Counted from the first letter of the stretch, positions 41,538-51,102 are shown. The stretch is 57,224 bases of DNA from an uncultured Lachnospiraceae bacterium (GCA_947382625.1 CANDAG010000024.1:1-57224), one strand, 5' to 3'. The notes: a model not told the origin generated them from the sequence alone. Numbers and translations: made by a program.

Positions 41538-41873
41538 TTATCGCTCAAGCGGCTTACCCGTTTCTTTTTTTATATTCACCAGATCATACAAGTACATTTT
41601 GCCGTCTTGGGCATGGCGAATGACCAAGGCAGCCTGGAATATATTGAATCGCTCCAGTTCCTGATTTTCATTATAAACTGGAAGTGCAAATTTTGTATCA
41701 TACCGATACCACCCAAATTTTGCATCAGATTCATGCTTTTCTTTCAGATTTTCTTTAAATCGCTTTTTAGAAGCAATTTCCAACAACTCTGGAAGTCCCT
41801 GTGTTGCGTTCGCTTTTGCTTTTGCCAAAGCTCCCTTTAATTTTTTGGTATAGTCTGACCCACTAAACTCTTT
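41538..41873 (-). pseudogene. Remnant of a mobile-element-type protein (C-terminal fragment)
   Basis: An open frame encodes about 111 residues ending at a normal stop. It contains KFGWYRYDTKFALPVYNENQ and VIRHAQDGKMYLYDLVNIKKE, which resembles the C-terminal part of large polyvalent or nuclease-domain proteins of phages and integrative elements. No ATG with a ribosome site exists: the frame reads into KEFSGSDYTKKLKGALAKAKA right after an upstream stop. Only a TTG at 41828 could start it. I read it as a 5'-truncated leftover. No other mobile-element gene is next to it. Confidence 0.55.
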
Positions 41874-41895
41874 TTACGGAAGAAATGCTACTCCT

Positions 41896-42144
41896 TTATG
41901 GCTCCATAAACGCCCGCATGGCATTGATCCCCGCCGCCATCCTTTTCAGACGGGCAAGCTCCCTGTTCATATAATCCTCCAGCTGTCCGATCTCTTCTTT
42001 ATCAAAGCCTCTGTTTGATATGATCTTACACTGGGGTATCTTCCCCTCCGCACTTTTTTCTCCGTCTGTAAAAGAAACGAAGGCGTACCGCTCTCCGTTT
42101 TTGGCAAATACCTGAGACACTGACATATTGACTGTATCTTTCAT
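41896..42144 (-). CDS. Small conserved protein of unknown function
   Basis: An 82-residue protein with a probable N-terminal beta sheet (VSQVFAKNGERYAFVSFTDGEKSAEG) and a C-terminal helical part (EIGQLEDYMNRELARLKRMAAG). No signal or membrane segment and no motif I recognise. GGGGAGG six bases before the ATG supports expression. It is transcribed alone, divergent from the GNAT gene. Confidence 0.7.
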   Translation of the reverse strand: MKDTVNMSVSQVFAKNGERYAFVSFTDGEKSAEGKIPQCKIISNRGFDKEEIGQLEDYMNRELARLKRMAAGINAMRAFMEP

Positions 42145-42170
42145 AGCTGCCTCCCCGTTTTTAGACTGAA

Positions 42171-42206
42171 TTGCACATTTATTTACACTTTTCTATATGC
42201 TATAAT
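42171..42206 (+). promoter_or_regulatory. Promoter of the GNAT gene
   Basis: TTGCAC (42171-42176), a 17-base spacer and TATATG (42194-42199). A perfect TATAAT also follows at 42201-42206. Either hexamer could be the -10. Confidence 0.5.
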
Positions 42207-42284
42207 GAAGCGTGTATTGGTCTACTATTATCATACTACGCTTTCCCGTATTAGGAAAGCCAAAAAAGGAACAGGAGCATGATC

Positions 42285-42755
42285 ATGGAAATCAGAAGAG
42301 CAACAGAACAGGATATGGATGGTATCAACGATCTGCTGATGCAGGTGTGTCTGGTACACCACAAAGGACGCCCTGACCTGTTTAAATACGGGGCTAAAAA
42401 ATATACCGACGACCAGCTTCGCGGCCTTATCCACGATGACCGGCGTCCCATCTTCACAGCGGTGGATGAAACAGGCAAAGTATCAGGCTACGCCTTCTGC
42501 ATCTTTCAGCAGCATGTGGGCGATAACATTCTGACCGACATCAAAACCCTTTACATCGACGATCTGTGTGTGGATGAGAAGCTCAGGGGACAGCATATCG
42601 GCAGACAGCTTTATGAATATGTGCTGAACTTTGCCAGGGAACAGAAATGCTATAATGTCACCTTAAATGTATGGAGCCTGAACGAATCCGCCATGAAATT
42701 CTACCAGGCCTGCGGTCTGAAGCCTCAAAAGGTGGGGATGGAAACGATCCTGTAA
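42285..42755 (+). CDS. GNAT family N-acetyltransferase
   Basis: The 156-residue protein is a compact GNAT enzyme that moves an acetyl group from acetyl-CoA to an amine. It begins MEIRRATEQDMDGIN, has the acetyl-CoA loop LRGQHIGRQLYEYVL, and ends with the strand-helix WSLNESAMKFYQACGLKPQK. The acceptor is unknown. Of two nearby ATG codons I chose 42285, seven bases after AGGAG. The ATG at 42279 is only one base from it. Its last 31 bases overlap the 3' end of the DUF554 gene on the other strand. Confidence 0.88.
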   Translation: MEIRRATEQDMDGINDLLMQVCLVHHKGRPDLFKYGAKKYTDDQLRGLIHDDRRPIFTAVDETGKVSGYAFCIFQQHVGDNILTDIKTLYIDDLCVDEKLRGQHIGRQLYEYVLNFAREQKCYNVTLNVWSLNESAMKFYQACGLKPQKVGMETIL

Positions 42756-43489
42756 ATGACCGGCACAAGCAGTGCCGGGAGCATATTCCCCACACGGAAT
42801 TTCTTTCCGAAGGCAATATTTACTCCCACACAGAAGATCAACACTGAACCGACAAAGGACAGATCACTGATGATCTGCGCACTGACAAAGGAGCCCAGAA
42901 ATGCTGCTGCCAGCGTAATGGCACCCTGGTATAAAAAGATGGGCACAGCCGAAAACACTACCCCGGCTCCATAAACCGTGGCAAACACTACCACGATCAC
43001 GAAGTCCAGGATCGCCTTGGTCGCCAGCAGAGAATGATCTCCGCTGATGCCATCCTGAATGGAACCTACGATCGCCATGGCTCCCACGCAGATGATCAGT
43101 GACACGTTCACAAATCCTTCCACAAATTGATTATCATTTTCGGCCTTTACGGCTTTTTTCAGCTTTTCTCCCAGCAGATCCATCTTCTGCTCAATATTCA
43201 TCCATTCACCAACAGCAGACCCGATCACAAGGGACAGCACTAAAAGCATGGTCCCTGTGGTCTCTAACTGTCCATCCTTTATGACCAGCATTTTGGAAAG
43301 GACGCCCGCTCCTCCGATAAAAATAGTTGCAGCCCCGCAGGCCTGCATCAAAATATCCTGCAGTCCCTGCCGGATCACCTTTTTATCCGATAAATCCTCC
43401 CCGGAAGCCCGTCCCCGTCTGATGCCTACCCCGATCAGTCCTGCAGCTATCACAGCTGCCGTATTGATGATCGTCCCAAGTCCTGTCAT
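42725..43489 (-). CDS. DUF554 membrane protein
   Basis: The 254-residue protein has about seven helices and the DUF554 (YdfK-type) pattern: MTGLGTIINTAAVIAAGLIG at the start, GLQDILMQACGAATIFIGGAG, and GSAVGEWMNIEQKMDLLGEKLK. Function is unknown; a channel or transporter is assumed for the family. It is coupled to the upstream HD gene by an ATGA overlap. Its 3' end overlaps the convergent GNAT gene. Confidence 0.9.
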   Translation of the reverse strand: MTGLGTIINTAAVIAAGLIGVGIRRGRASGEDLSDKKVIRQGLQDILMQACGAATIFIGGAGVLSKMLVIKDGQLETTGTMLLVLSLVIGSAVGEWMNIEQKMDLLGEKLKKAVKAENDNQFVEGFVNVSLIICVGAMAIVGSIQDGISGDHSLLATKAILDFVIVVVFATVYGAGVVFSAVPIFLYQGAITLAAAFLGSFVSAQIISDLSFVGSVLIFCVGVNIAFGKKFRVGNMLPALLVPVIYRIVSIPTF

Positions 43490-44070
43490 AGCTGCTCCAT
43501 TTCTTTTCGGATCTGATCCTCACAGGAACGCATGGCAAGGATCGTCTTCTCAAAAAGCTCTGTCAGTTCCCACCCAAGCTGCTCTGTCCCCTGCCGGATC
43601 ACATCTCTTGAGCAGCCTGCGGCAAACTTTTTGTCCTTAAACTTTTTCTTCACACTGGCAGCCTCCATATCCATCACGCTTTTGGACGGACGCATAAGAG
43701 CCGCCGCACCGATCAGTCCGGTAAGCTCGTCCACCGCAAAAAGCACCTTTTCCATCTCATGCTCCGGCCTGATATCACAGCACAGGCCATAGCCATGGGA
43801 ACATACCGAATGGATCATGTCCTCTGACGCTCCTCCCTCTTTCAGAAGCCCTGGCGCTTTCTGACAGTGCTCCTCCGGGTAAAGCTCAAAATCAATATCA
43901 TGTAAAAGTCCTGTGTTTGACCAGTAGTCTGCCTCCTCCCCATAGCCAAGCTCATTCGCAAACCATCTCATAACACCCTCCACCGTAAGGGCATGCTGGA
44001 TGTGAAAAGGCTCCTTGTTGTATTTTTTCAGAAGCTCAAGGGCTTCCTCTCTGGTTAAATTATTCTGCAT
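43486..44070 (-). CDS. HD-domain hydrolase
   Basis: The 194-residue protein has an HD phosphohydrolase domain with His in FHIQHALTVEG and the HD pair in GLLHDIDFELYPEEH. The later VDELTGLIGAAALMRP segment supplies the last metal-binding Asp. Proteins of this form are found across Clostridia and act on unknown phosphorylated substrates. The ATG at 44070 has GAGGAGG seven bases upstream, better than the ATG at 44091. It is the first gene of a two-gene unit with DUF554. Confidence 0.85.
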   Translation of the reverse strand: MQNNLTREEALELLKKYNKEPFHIQHALTVEGVMRWFANELGYGEEADYWSNTGLLHDIDFELYPEEHCQKAPGLLKEGGASEDMIHSVCSHGYGLCCDIRPEHEMEKVLFAVDELTGLIGAAALMRPSKSVMDMEAASVKKKFKDKKFAAGCSRDVIRQGTEQLGWELTELFEKTILAMRSCEDQIRKEMEQL

Positions 44071-44209
44071 CAGTTTTCCTCCTCGCTTCAAATTCCGGGA
44101 TTTTGCAATCGCTTCCTATTATACCACACCCCCATCAAAGCTTCCACTTTCTTCCTCATTTTTGCCAGCCGTTTTTTGATCCCGGGATCATTTTTACCGG
44201 ATTTCCCCC

Positions 44210-44238
44210 TTGCAAATAAAAGCAGAATAGTATAATAT
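44210..44238 (+). promoter_or_regulatory. Promoter of the plus-strand ABC exporter
   Basis: TTGCAA (44210-44215), a 17-base spacer and TAATAT (44233-44238). An overlapping TATAAT at 44231 would give 15 bases. It lies about 60 bases before the gene. Confidence 0.55.
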
Positions 44239-44297
44239 TCGATACAAAGCCTGAAAACGCCCGAAAAAAAAGGCTCTATGGAAAGGAAGATAGACTC

Positions 44298-46031
44298 ATG
44301 TTAAAGCGATTTATCCAATACTATAAACCGCACAAAAAGATGCTGGCTCTGGATATGTTAGCCTCTCTTATGATCTCCATCATCGGCATGGCATACCCTA
44401 TCGTCACCAACAAAATGCTCAACATCTACATACCTCAGAAAATGTATACCACCATCGTGATCTCCGGCCTGACCGTACTGGCTCTCTACGCCTTACGCAT
44501 GATGCTTCAGTATTTTGTACAGTATTACGGCCATATGATCGGTGTGAAGATGCAGTCCCAGATGCGTCAGGATCTGTTTGCCCATCTGGAAAAGCAGCCC
44601 TTCAGCTTCTACGACAACCACGAAACCGGCCGGATCATGACCAGGCTTACCAGCGATCTGTTCGAGGTCTGCGAGCTTGCCCATCACGGCCCTGAAAATC
44701 TGCTGATCAGTACGGTAATGATCCTTTTGTCCTTCACCTATCTGCTGATGATCGACCCGATCCTGACCCTGATCATCTTTACTTGCGTACCAATCCTGGT
44801 TGTGGTAACGCTCCACTTCCGCCACGCCATGCGCAGCGCCTTTGATGCCCGCCGCAAAAGCAATGCGGTGATCAATGCCGCTGTAGAGAGCAGCGTAACC
44901 GGGATCCGGGTGACCAAGGCCTATACCAACAGTCAGCGTGAGGTGGAAAAGTTCAGAGAAGGGGACAAGCAGTTCGTGGATGCCTCCCGAAGCGCCTACC
45001 ACGCCATGGCACAATTCCACTCCTCCACTTCCTTCGTGACGGATATTTTTAATGTATTCATCCTGATCGCAGGCGGTCTGTTTTTGTATGCGGGAAGAAT
45101 ATCCTTCGGCGATTATTCCACCTTCATCGTTTCCGTAAACCTGTTCATCAACCCGGTAAATACCCTGATCGGATTTATGGAGCAGTTCCAGAACGGCGTC
45201 AGCGGCTTTAAGCGTTTTGTGGAGCTGATGGATGAGGAGCCCGAAAAGGACGCCCCGGACGCCAGAGAACTTACGGATGTCCAGGGTGACATTGAATTCA
45301 GAAATGTTACTTATGCCTATGACACCTCCAAGGAGGTTCTTCACAACATCGACCTACACCTGGAAAAAGGACGTAAGCTGGCCTTAGTGGGGCCCTCCGG
45401 CGGCGGCAAGACCACACTGTGCCATCTCCTGCCCAACTTCTACAAGCTCCGGGAGGGAGACGGTTCTATCCTGATCGACGGCATGGATATCCGCAGCCTT
45501 ACCATGGAATCCGTCCGCCGCAATATCGGTATTGTTCAGCAGGATGTCTTCCTGTTTGCCGGCACTATCCGCGAAAATATCCTCTATGGCCGCCCCGATG
45601 CTGCCGAGGAGGAGGTATATGAAGCGGCACGCCGGGCCAATATCCATGATTATATCCTGACCCTCGAAAAGGGCTATGACACAGAAATAGGCGAGAGAGG
45701 CGTCAAGCTCTCCGGCGGTCAGAAGCAGCGCCTCAGCATTGCCCGTGTATTCCTGAAAAATCCTGCCATCCTGATCCTGGATGAGGCTACCAGCGCACTG
45801 GACAACACCACTGAGGTTCTCATCCAGCAGGCATTGGACGAACTATGCAAGGGACGCACTACCCTGGTGGTTGCCCATCGTCTTTCCACCATCCGGGGAG
45901 CCGATGAGATCGCGGTAGTTATAAACGGCCGGATCACGGAACGTGGGACTCATGAAGAGCTTATAGCCCTTGACGGTACCTACAAAAAGCTGTATTCCCT
46001 TCAGTTCCGGGACAATGATTTTATTGATTAA
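44298..46031 (+). CDS. ABC exporter half-transporter (MsbA/BmrA-like)
   Basis: A 577-residue type I exporter with six membrane helices (about 15-310) and an NBD with Walker A GPSGGGKTT, signature LSGGQKQRLSIARVF, Walker B ILILDEATSALD and the H-loop AHRLSTI. All catalytic residues are canonical and it is a single gene, so a homodimer is expected. Cargo could be a lipid or drug. The ribosome site AAGGAAG is upstream. Its last four bases overlap the convergent GT4 gene. Confidence 0.9.
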   Translation: MLKRFIQYYKPHKKMLALDMLASLMISIIGMAYPIVTNKMLNIYIPQKMYTTIVISGLTVLALYALRMMLQYFVQYYGHMIGVKMQSQMRQDLFAHLEKQPFSFYDNHETGRIMTRLTSDLFEVCELAHHGPENLLISTVMILLSFTYLLMIDPILTLIIFTCVPILVVVTLHFRHAMRSAFDARRKSNAVINAAVESSVTGIRVTKAYTNSQREVEKFREGDKQFVDASRSAYHAMAQFHSSTSFVTDIFNVFILIAGGLFLYAGRISFGDYSTFIVSVNLFINPVNTLIGFMEQFQNGVSGFKRFVELMDEEPEKDAPDARELTDVQGDIEFRNVTYAYDTSKEVLHNIDLHLEKGRKLALVGPSGGGKTTLCHLLPNFYKLREGDGSILIDGMDIRSLTMESVRRNIGIVQQDVFLFAGTIRENILYGRPDAAEEEVYEAARRANIHDYILTLEKGYDTEIGERGVKLSGGQKQRLSIARVFLKNPAILILDEATSALDNTTEVLIQQALDELCKGRTTLVVAHRLSTIRGADEIAVVINGRITERGTHEELIALDGTYKKLYSLQFRDNDFID

Positions 46032-47110
46032 AACCGGGCAAGCAATGCTTCCCACTGATCTAAAATATCCTTTTCTCCAAAACGCCGGATCACCTCTCCG
46101 GCGTTTTGGCCCATTTTTTTCCTCAGATCTTCATCCCTCATAAGCGTTTCCATCTTTTCTGCAAACGCTTCTATCTGTCCCGGCTCCACCAGGAAACCGT
46201 CCCTGCCGTCAGAAATGATCTCCCCTGGTCCTGTTTTGCAGGAATAGCTCACTGCAGGAAGCGAAAAGCCCATGGCCTCCAGCAGTACCATTGGAAAGCC
46301 CTCATCCCTTGAGGGAAATACAAAAAAGCCTGCCTTCTGATAAAGCCTTTCAATTTCCTTTACTCTTCCTGCGAATACAATATTTTTAAGTCCTGCCGCC
46401 CGGGCCTTCCTTTCCAGCTTTTCCCGATCCTCTCCTTCTCCTGCGATCATAAGCTTCCATTCGGGATAATATGGTTCCAGCATTGTCCAGCTGTCGATGA
46501 GCAGATCAAAGCCCTTGACCTTCGTGAGCCTTCCCGCCCCCAATATCAGCTTCTCTTCTTCCGTTTTTTTCAAAACTCTTTCATAGGGAACCGGATTATA
46601 AATATGGATCACAGGACACCTGAATTTCAGATTACGGCAATAATACTCCCGATCCTCCTGTGTCAGCACCACCAGAGCGTCCGCCCACCTACATACCAGC
46701 CGTCTTACGATTTTTCTCAGATAATGATTGCGTGGAAAGTGATAATAATAATTAAAATGCTCCCAGGAAATCCAACTCAGTCCTCTTCTTTTCATTCCGG
46801 TCAATCGAACAGGAAACGAGTAAAAGCCCAGGATCATATCCACATCGATCAAAAAATCCGCCTGCTCCTTTTTCAGGATCCGGGTCATATGGCAGAGCTG
46901 CCTGATAATATCAAAGCTCCCGCAGTCCTCTTCCATCCAGTAGATCCTTATGGTATCCTCCAACGCAAAAAAGGGCTGTCCTTTTCCCCAGAGACTCATG
47001 ACAGAAACATGAAATCCTCTTCTTGACAGCCCGTTTGCCACCACCGACAGAACCCTTTCCGTCCCGCCGGAGTGACTCATATTTCCGATAAAAAAAACAA
47101 CAGATGTCAA
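46028..47110 (-). CDS. GT4 glycosyltransferase, last gene of the pel-like operon
   Basis: The 360-residue enzyme has two Rossmann domains: the N-terminal half starts NMSHSGGTERVLSVVANGLSRRG, and the C-terminal half has the KVKGFDLLI basic motif and the EX7E motif (EGFPMVLLE) that holds the nucleotide sugar. It works in the cytoplasm, adding one sugar to a growing glycan or lipid carrier. The start codon is TTG at 47110, seven bases after AGAGG. It lies 59 bases after the DUF4874/DUF4832 gene, with a hairpin repeat between. Confidence 0.88.
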   Translation of the reverse strand: MTSVVFFIGNMSHSGGTERVLSVVANGLSRRGFHVSVMSLWGKGQPFFALEDTIRIYWMEEDCGSFDIIRQLCHMTRILKKEQADFLIDVDMILGFYSFPVRLTGMKRRGLSWISWEHFNYYYHFPRNHYLRKIVRRLVCRWADALVVLTQEDREYYCRNLKFRCPVIHIYNPVPYERVLKKTEEEKLILGAGRLTKVKGFDLLIDSWTMLEPYYPEWKLMIAGEGEDREKLERKARAAGLKNIVFAGRVKEIERLYQKAGFFVFPSRDEGFPMVLLEAMGFSLPAVSYSCKTGPGEIISDGRDGFLVEPGQIEAFAEKMETLMRDEDLRKKMGQNAGEVIRRFGEKDILDQWEALLARF

Positions 47111-47133
47111 TGGACAACCTCTCTCCTTAACCT

Positions 47134-47170
47134 AACAACGGATGTCAGGCTTAGCCAGCCATCCTTATGT
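47134..47170. repeat. Dispersed hairpin repeat inside the pel-like operon
   Basis: Plus strand AACA-AC-GGATG...CATCC-TTA-TGT: outer stem, AC/TTA loop and inner stem are kept. It sits between the last two genes of the operon, next to the stop codon of the first of them. Confidence 0.75.
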
Positions 47171-48594
47171 CAATAAATTCTGACCGTACCGATCCGATAT
47201 CCCGTCTCCTGATCCCCAAACTCCTCTTCCTCCTGCTCGTTTGCCAGAAGGATATGCTCTCCTGTCTCAGGATCAATGACAGAAAGATACAGCGTATACT
47301 CTGACCGCGGAAGCTCTCCCAGCGGAATATCCGCCTGCAACGTCAGTTCCTCATCAGACATATTTCCGCCTGCCAGATCTCTGAGATCCCCCCGCATGGA
47401 ATACACAGGATGCTCCGTACTCTCCTCATTATAAAAAACAAGCTTCACTTCCGTCTCATCATAAAGAGGCGCGAAGCCCGCATTTTTCATCTTAACGCTT
47501 ACGGCCAGCCGGTTGGCAAATGCGCTGTGATAAAACCCTGCCTCCGTAATAAATAATCGATACCCCAGATGCCTTTCTATATAGGTATAACCATCCATGC
47601 CATGGAAGCATCCGCCTCCTGTGACCTTTGTATTTTTCCACTTTTCCAGAACCGCCTCATCATGCCCCTGGTTCAGATAAGTGACATGCATGATCCCCAG
47701 ATCCTTTATGGCGTTTCCAAGATCATTATAAGCGTTATCATTAATGGCTTCCCCGCCGTTGGGCACATATCTGCACAGCTCATTTTGAAATGCCAGCTCG
47801 TCCTCTCTGCGAAGACGCCCTCCGCCTCCGGTCTCCTTTGTGCCGTAAGTGCCGTAGTCGCTTTCATTTCCCAGCATACCGTCATTGTAGAGACTTAGCC
47901 GTGCTGCCAGCCCGTCCTGTGCAAGATTTTCCTTCGAAGGCTCCCGAAGCCGGGTGATCCCCCGCCACTGCGCCGGCATACGTACCGCCAGATACAGGGA
48001 CGGATCTGTCCCCTCAGCCAGTCGTAAGGCAAGCTTCCGAAATTCCTCGTTGGAGGAATAACGTGTGCCGTTCATTTCCCCCCAGTTTCCCACAAAAAGA
48101 CTCTGCAATATAAAAATCTGATCGCTGTGCTGATTGATGATCCGCTTAAGCTGATCAATGTGTGTTTCGATCACGTCCAGGCTCTCCGGCTCATATTTCT
48201 CGTTTTCGCCATCCCAGTCATACAGGAAACGGACGATCAGCTGCTTGCCCGTTTTTTTCAGGGCGTGAAATAATGTGTCAATATTGGAAAGCCCTGCCTT
48301 ACTGATCTCCCCCTCCCGATATTCCTGAAGATTGATCTCGATCAGGGTAATACTCGTATCCGTATCCTTTTCATAAGACGCTTCCACCAGCTGGCGGTAA
48401 TTAACCTCCTCATCCGTGATCCTGAAAAAATAGATATTATAGAAGCCTCTTTTAGGATTACGGAGTTCCCTGGCAGATTCCCTGAAAACACAGCTCTCTG
48501 CTTCCACCTCACTGCGGCGGTTTAAGTACAGGACCAGTCCTCCAACGAAGATCAGTAGAAAAAGAATACCGGCCAAAAGCAATTTTTTTTTCAT
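47170..48594 (-). CDS. Membrane-anchored DUF4874/DUF4832 protein
   Basis: The 474-residue protein has an N-terminal anchor helix (about 4-24) and then a DUF4874 (TIM-barrel-like) plus DUF4832 (beta) arrangement. It shows NPKRGFYNIYFFRI, QLIVRFLYDW, FVGNWGEMNGTRYSS, VRMPAQWR, YVPNGGEAINDNAYND and FHGMDGYTYIERHLGYR. The barrel and conserved Glu/Asp residues suggest a glycan-active enzyme outside the cell; activity is unproven. Its ATG is one base past the stop of the 823-residue membrane protein gene. A diverged paralogue lies at 51103. Confidence 0.83.
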   Translation of the reverse strand: MKKKLLLAGILFLLIFVGGLVLYLNRRSEVEAESCVFRESARELRNPKRGFYNIYFFRITDEEVNYRQLVEASYEKDTDTSITLIEINLQEYREGEISKAGLSNIDTLFHALKKTGKQLIVRFLYDWDGENEKYEPESLDVIETHIDQLKRIINQHSDQIFILQSLFVGNWGEMNGTRYSSNEEFRKLALRLAEGTDPSLYLAVRMPAQWRGITRLREPSKENLAQDGLAARLSLYNDGMLGNESDYGTYGTKETGGGGRLRREDELAFQNELCRYVPNGGEAINDNAYNDLGNAIKDLGIMHVTYLNQGHDEAVLEKWKNTKVTGGGCFHGMDGYTYIERHLGYRLFITEAGFYHSAFANRLAVSVKMKNAGFAPLYDETEVKLVFYNEESTEHPVYSMRGDLRDLAGGNMSDEELTLQADIPLGELPRSEYTLYLSVIDPETGEHILLANEQEEEEFGDQETGYRIGTVRIY

Positions 48595-48595
48595 A

Positions 48596-51067
48596 TTATT
48601 CGATTCCCAGGTTATACAATGAGTTCATCTCCTGTCTAAAATAATAGCAGACAATATCTTCATCTTCGTAATATACATTCATCTCAAAAGGATATAACTG
48701 CAAAAGTCTCTGGCAGCATGCATAAGCCCTAGACTCCAGAACTGCCCGTCTTCTGTAATTATTGTAAATATTCCAGTATCCCTCCTCGTAATCCAGCTCT
48801 TCGGCCGCCTTTTCATCCGAAATTTCCGCGGCAACAATATCCGGGCACTGGCTTAAGCCTGGTGCGTCAGGATATTTCTCCAGATAGGGCCATGCGCCTG
48901 TTCCCTGGTAAACGCTCTTATCCTCATACATTGCAGGATACTTTTCTTCTGCCAGGAAGGACGGTCCTTTAAAGAAATGAAGCTGTCCATACTGCAGGGG
49001 CTTTTTCTCTACATTAATAAACACATACTCTGTGGGCAGACGGTAATCTGCATCATTGCTCTTTTCCACAAAGGACAAAAGCTCCTCATGATACCCTTTG
49101 GGAACCACCTGATACACCTCGTCTGTAGGCGCCACGATAGTATAGGTACCTGCCGGGAAGGATCTCACGATAGAATTTGTCACTGCCACTGCCGAATTGT
49201 AACGGGTCAGGTTGCTGTACAAAAAGCCGTGGAAATTACCGGTTATGAGCAATACCACATAAATCACCGCCGGTCCCAGGAGAGAGAGGATCTTAAGGAC
49301 ACCTTCCCTGCACACAATGGCAAAAATTGAGAATACGGCGTCCACAGGTATGATCGCTACCATCAGCACCAGCATATGCTGAACGGAACAAAGACGCGGC
49401 GGATCCACCAGCTGTATCATCCCGATGTAAGGAGCCACATACTGCATCATAAACAGAAAAACAGCAAAAATTACAGGAAGATACCCTTTACCGATCTTTC
49501 TGATCCTTTCATCCGGAGCCGTCCGGGAGATCAGCCACAGGCCTATAGCCAGCCCTACAAGCTCTGCCACCCATTTCGCCCGGTTTTCGCCGTAAACCCG
49601 GGCAAATCCCTTCTCATAGACAGTCATCAGAAAGCCTGTAACCGGAGCCGTCAATCTGCCGAAAAGTCCCGGCGATACACGAACATCTCCTCCTGCCAGA
49701 TTTCCTGCCCATTTAACGGAATACTGAAAGGGAATCCCGGCAGCCAATACTCCTGTGGTGGGAGCCTCCTGTATTTTCTGACGCATCAATCCGGCAGCCG
49801 ACTGATCTGTGCTGTCCTCTTCAGACATGGTATCCGCCTCATCCTCGATTGCCTCCTCATCATTTTCAGGAGACTCCTCTTCCTCTACATTAGAATACTC
49901 ACCTTTTATCACATTTACTCCCCATCGGATAGAATATTGAAAGGGAATTCCTGAAGCCAGCGCTCCCGCCATTGGCAGGATCGCGATCAAAAGACCGCAG
50001 AGCACGGCGCTGATCAGCGGGATCAAATGCTCTCTGTTAAGCAGTCTTTTCCAAAGAAACAGCGCAAAAGCAACACACAAAAAGGCGGCCATAACAGTGG
50101 TATAAAAATGGATCGCAACAGAGGCTGCAAGAGAAAGTATAAACAAAAACAGATTCTCATCCCAGCAGAATTTCGTCTGTTTTTCTTTTCTCGTCATATG
50201 GTGAGAGCTTTTCAGATAACGGACCAGGTACAATGCACACAAAAACAGGGTACAAAGCCCAAACTCCTGGGGAAGCATCCACTGAAAACGGGCCATGCTC
50301 TCTACGGCATCTATGGCCTTCAGATCCAATGTCAAAAACAACGCCAGAACAAACAGCGGGGAATAACGCCAGTGAAAAATTTCCTTCATCAGAGCATATG
50401 CCGCCAGAAGGAAAGCCACGATATGGATTCCCGGCAAAAACAGCATAATGCTGTAAACTTGTATCCCAAACAGAGCATACAGACTGTAAACGAAGCAGTG
50501 CATGGCTTCAGGATAAACCCCGTCTGCAAAAATCCTGCCTTCGATCAATCCGTTCACCCAGGAATGATGGGTATACATATCACTGTTGCCATAAGAAAAA
50601 TCCTGAAATGCCCCGTGAGAAAAATAGGCCATTCCGAAGATAAGGATCCCCAAAAGCACCAGATACTCTCCTCTGCGGGTGTGAAGGCTCTTCCAGAAAT
50701 CTGCAGCGCTTTTCTTAATCTTCTCCTTAAGCGCCCCATGCAATAGCAATCGCAGACGATAACTCCCCGCTGCCAGATGCTTCATCTTCTCTATTTTGGA
50801 GCCGCCTGTCCTCCCCACAAGAGAGGCGATCATAATCCCGTAAAAGATCAGATCAAACACCCATCTGTTAAGGATATGGAGCAGACCAAGGGCCAGTACC
50901 AGCGTATTAATGATCAGCACCTGCGCCGTAACGCAAAAGCTGAACCGATAGGTTCTGGATTTACCTGCCAGATGCTTCCTGAAGACCACTGAGGGCCATA
51001 GATACATCACCAGCAGATAACCTAAAAGTACCTTTCCGTATTCGATGATCCAATAGAATGTAATCAT
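48596..51067 (-). CDS. Large polytopic membrane protein (GT-C-like) of the pel-like operon
   Basis: An 823-residue protein with about thirteen helices. The first extracytoplasmic loop, GAFQDFSYGNSDMYTHHSW, and the following YPEAMHCFVY resemble the acidic/His loop of GT-C glycosyltransferases. The last about 200 residues are soluble. A 71-codon (213-base) in-frame offset separates two similar blocks (SGIPFQYSIRWG and AGIPFQYSVKWA), with a very acidic linker between, so part of the gene seems duplicated. GGAGG precedes the ATG. I infer a polyprenyl-sugar-using step or modification of the exported polymer. Confidence 0.7.
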   Translation of the reverse strand: MITFYWIIEYGKVLLGYLLVMYLWPSVVFRKHLAGKSRTYRFSFCVTAQVLIINTLVLALGLLHILNRWVFDLIFYGIMIASLVGRTGGSKIEKMKHLAAGSYRLRLLLHGALKEKIKKSAADFWKSLHTRRGEYLVLLGILIFGMAYFSHGAFQDFSYGNSDMYTHHSWVNGLIEGRIFADGVYPEAMHCFVYSLYALFGIQVYSIMLFLPGIHIVAFLLAAYALMKEIFHWRYSPLFVLALFLTLDLKAIDAVESMARFQWMLPQEFGLCTLFLCALYLVRYLKSSHHMTRKEKQTKFCWDENLFLFILSLAASVAIHFYTTVMAAFLCVAFALFLWKRLLNREHLIPLISAVLCGLLIAILPMAGALASGIPFQYSIRWGVNVIKGEYSNVEEEESPENDEEAIEDEADTMSEEDSTDQSAAGLMRQKIQEAPTTGVLAAGIPFQYSVKWAGNLAGGDVRVSPGLFGRLTAPVTGFLMTVYEKGFARVYGENRAKWVAELVGLAIGLWLISRTAPDERIRKIGKGYLPVIFAVFLFMMQYVAPYIGMIQLVDPPRLCSVQHMLVLMVAIIPVDAVFSIFAIVCREGVLKILSLLGPAVIYVVLLITGNFHGFLYSNLTRYNSAVAVTNSIVRSFPAGTYTIVAPTDEVYQVVPKGYHEELLSFVEKSNDADYRLPTEYVFINVEKKPLQYGQLHFFKGPSFLAEEKYPAMYEDKSVYQGTGAWPYLEKYPDAPGLSQCPDIVAAEISDEKAAEELDYEEGYWNIYNNYRRRAVLESRAYACCQRLLQLYPFEMNVYYEDEDIVCYYFRQEMNSLYNLGIE

Positions 51068-51102
51068 TTTTCTGCCTCCATCTTATTGCTTACCGCAAAC
51101 TA

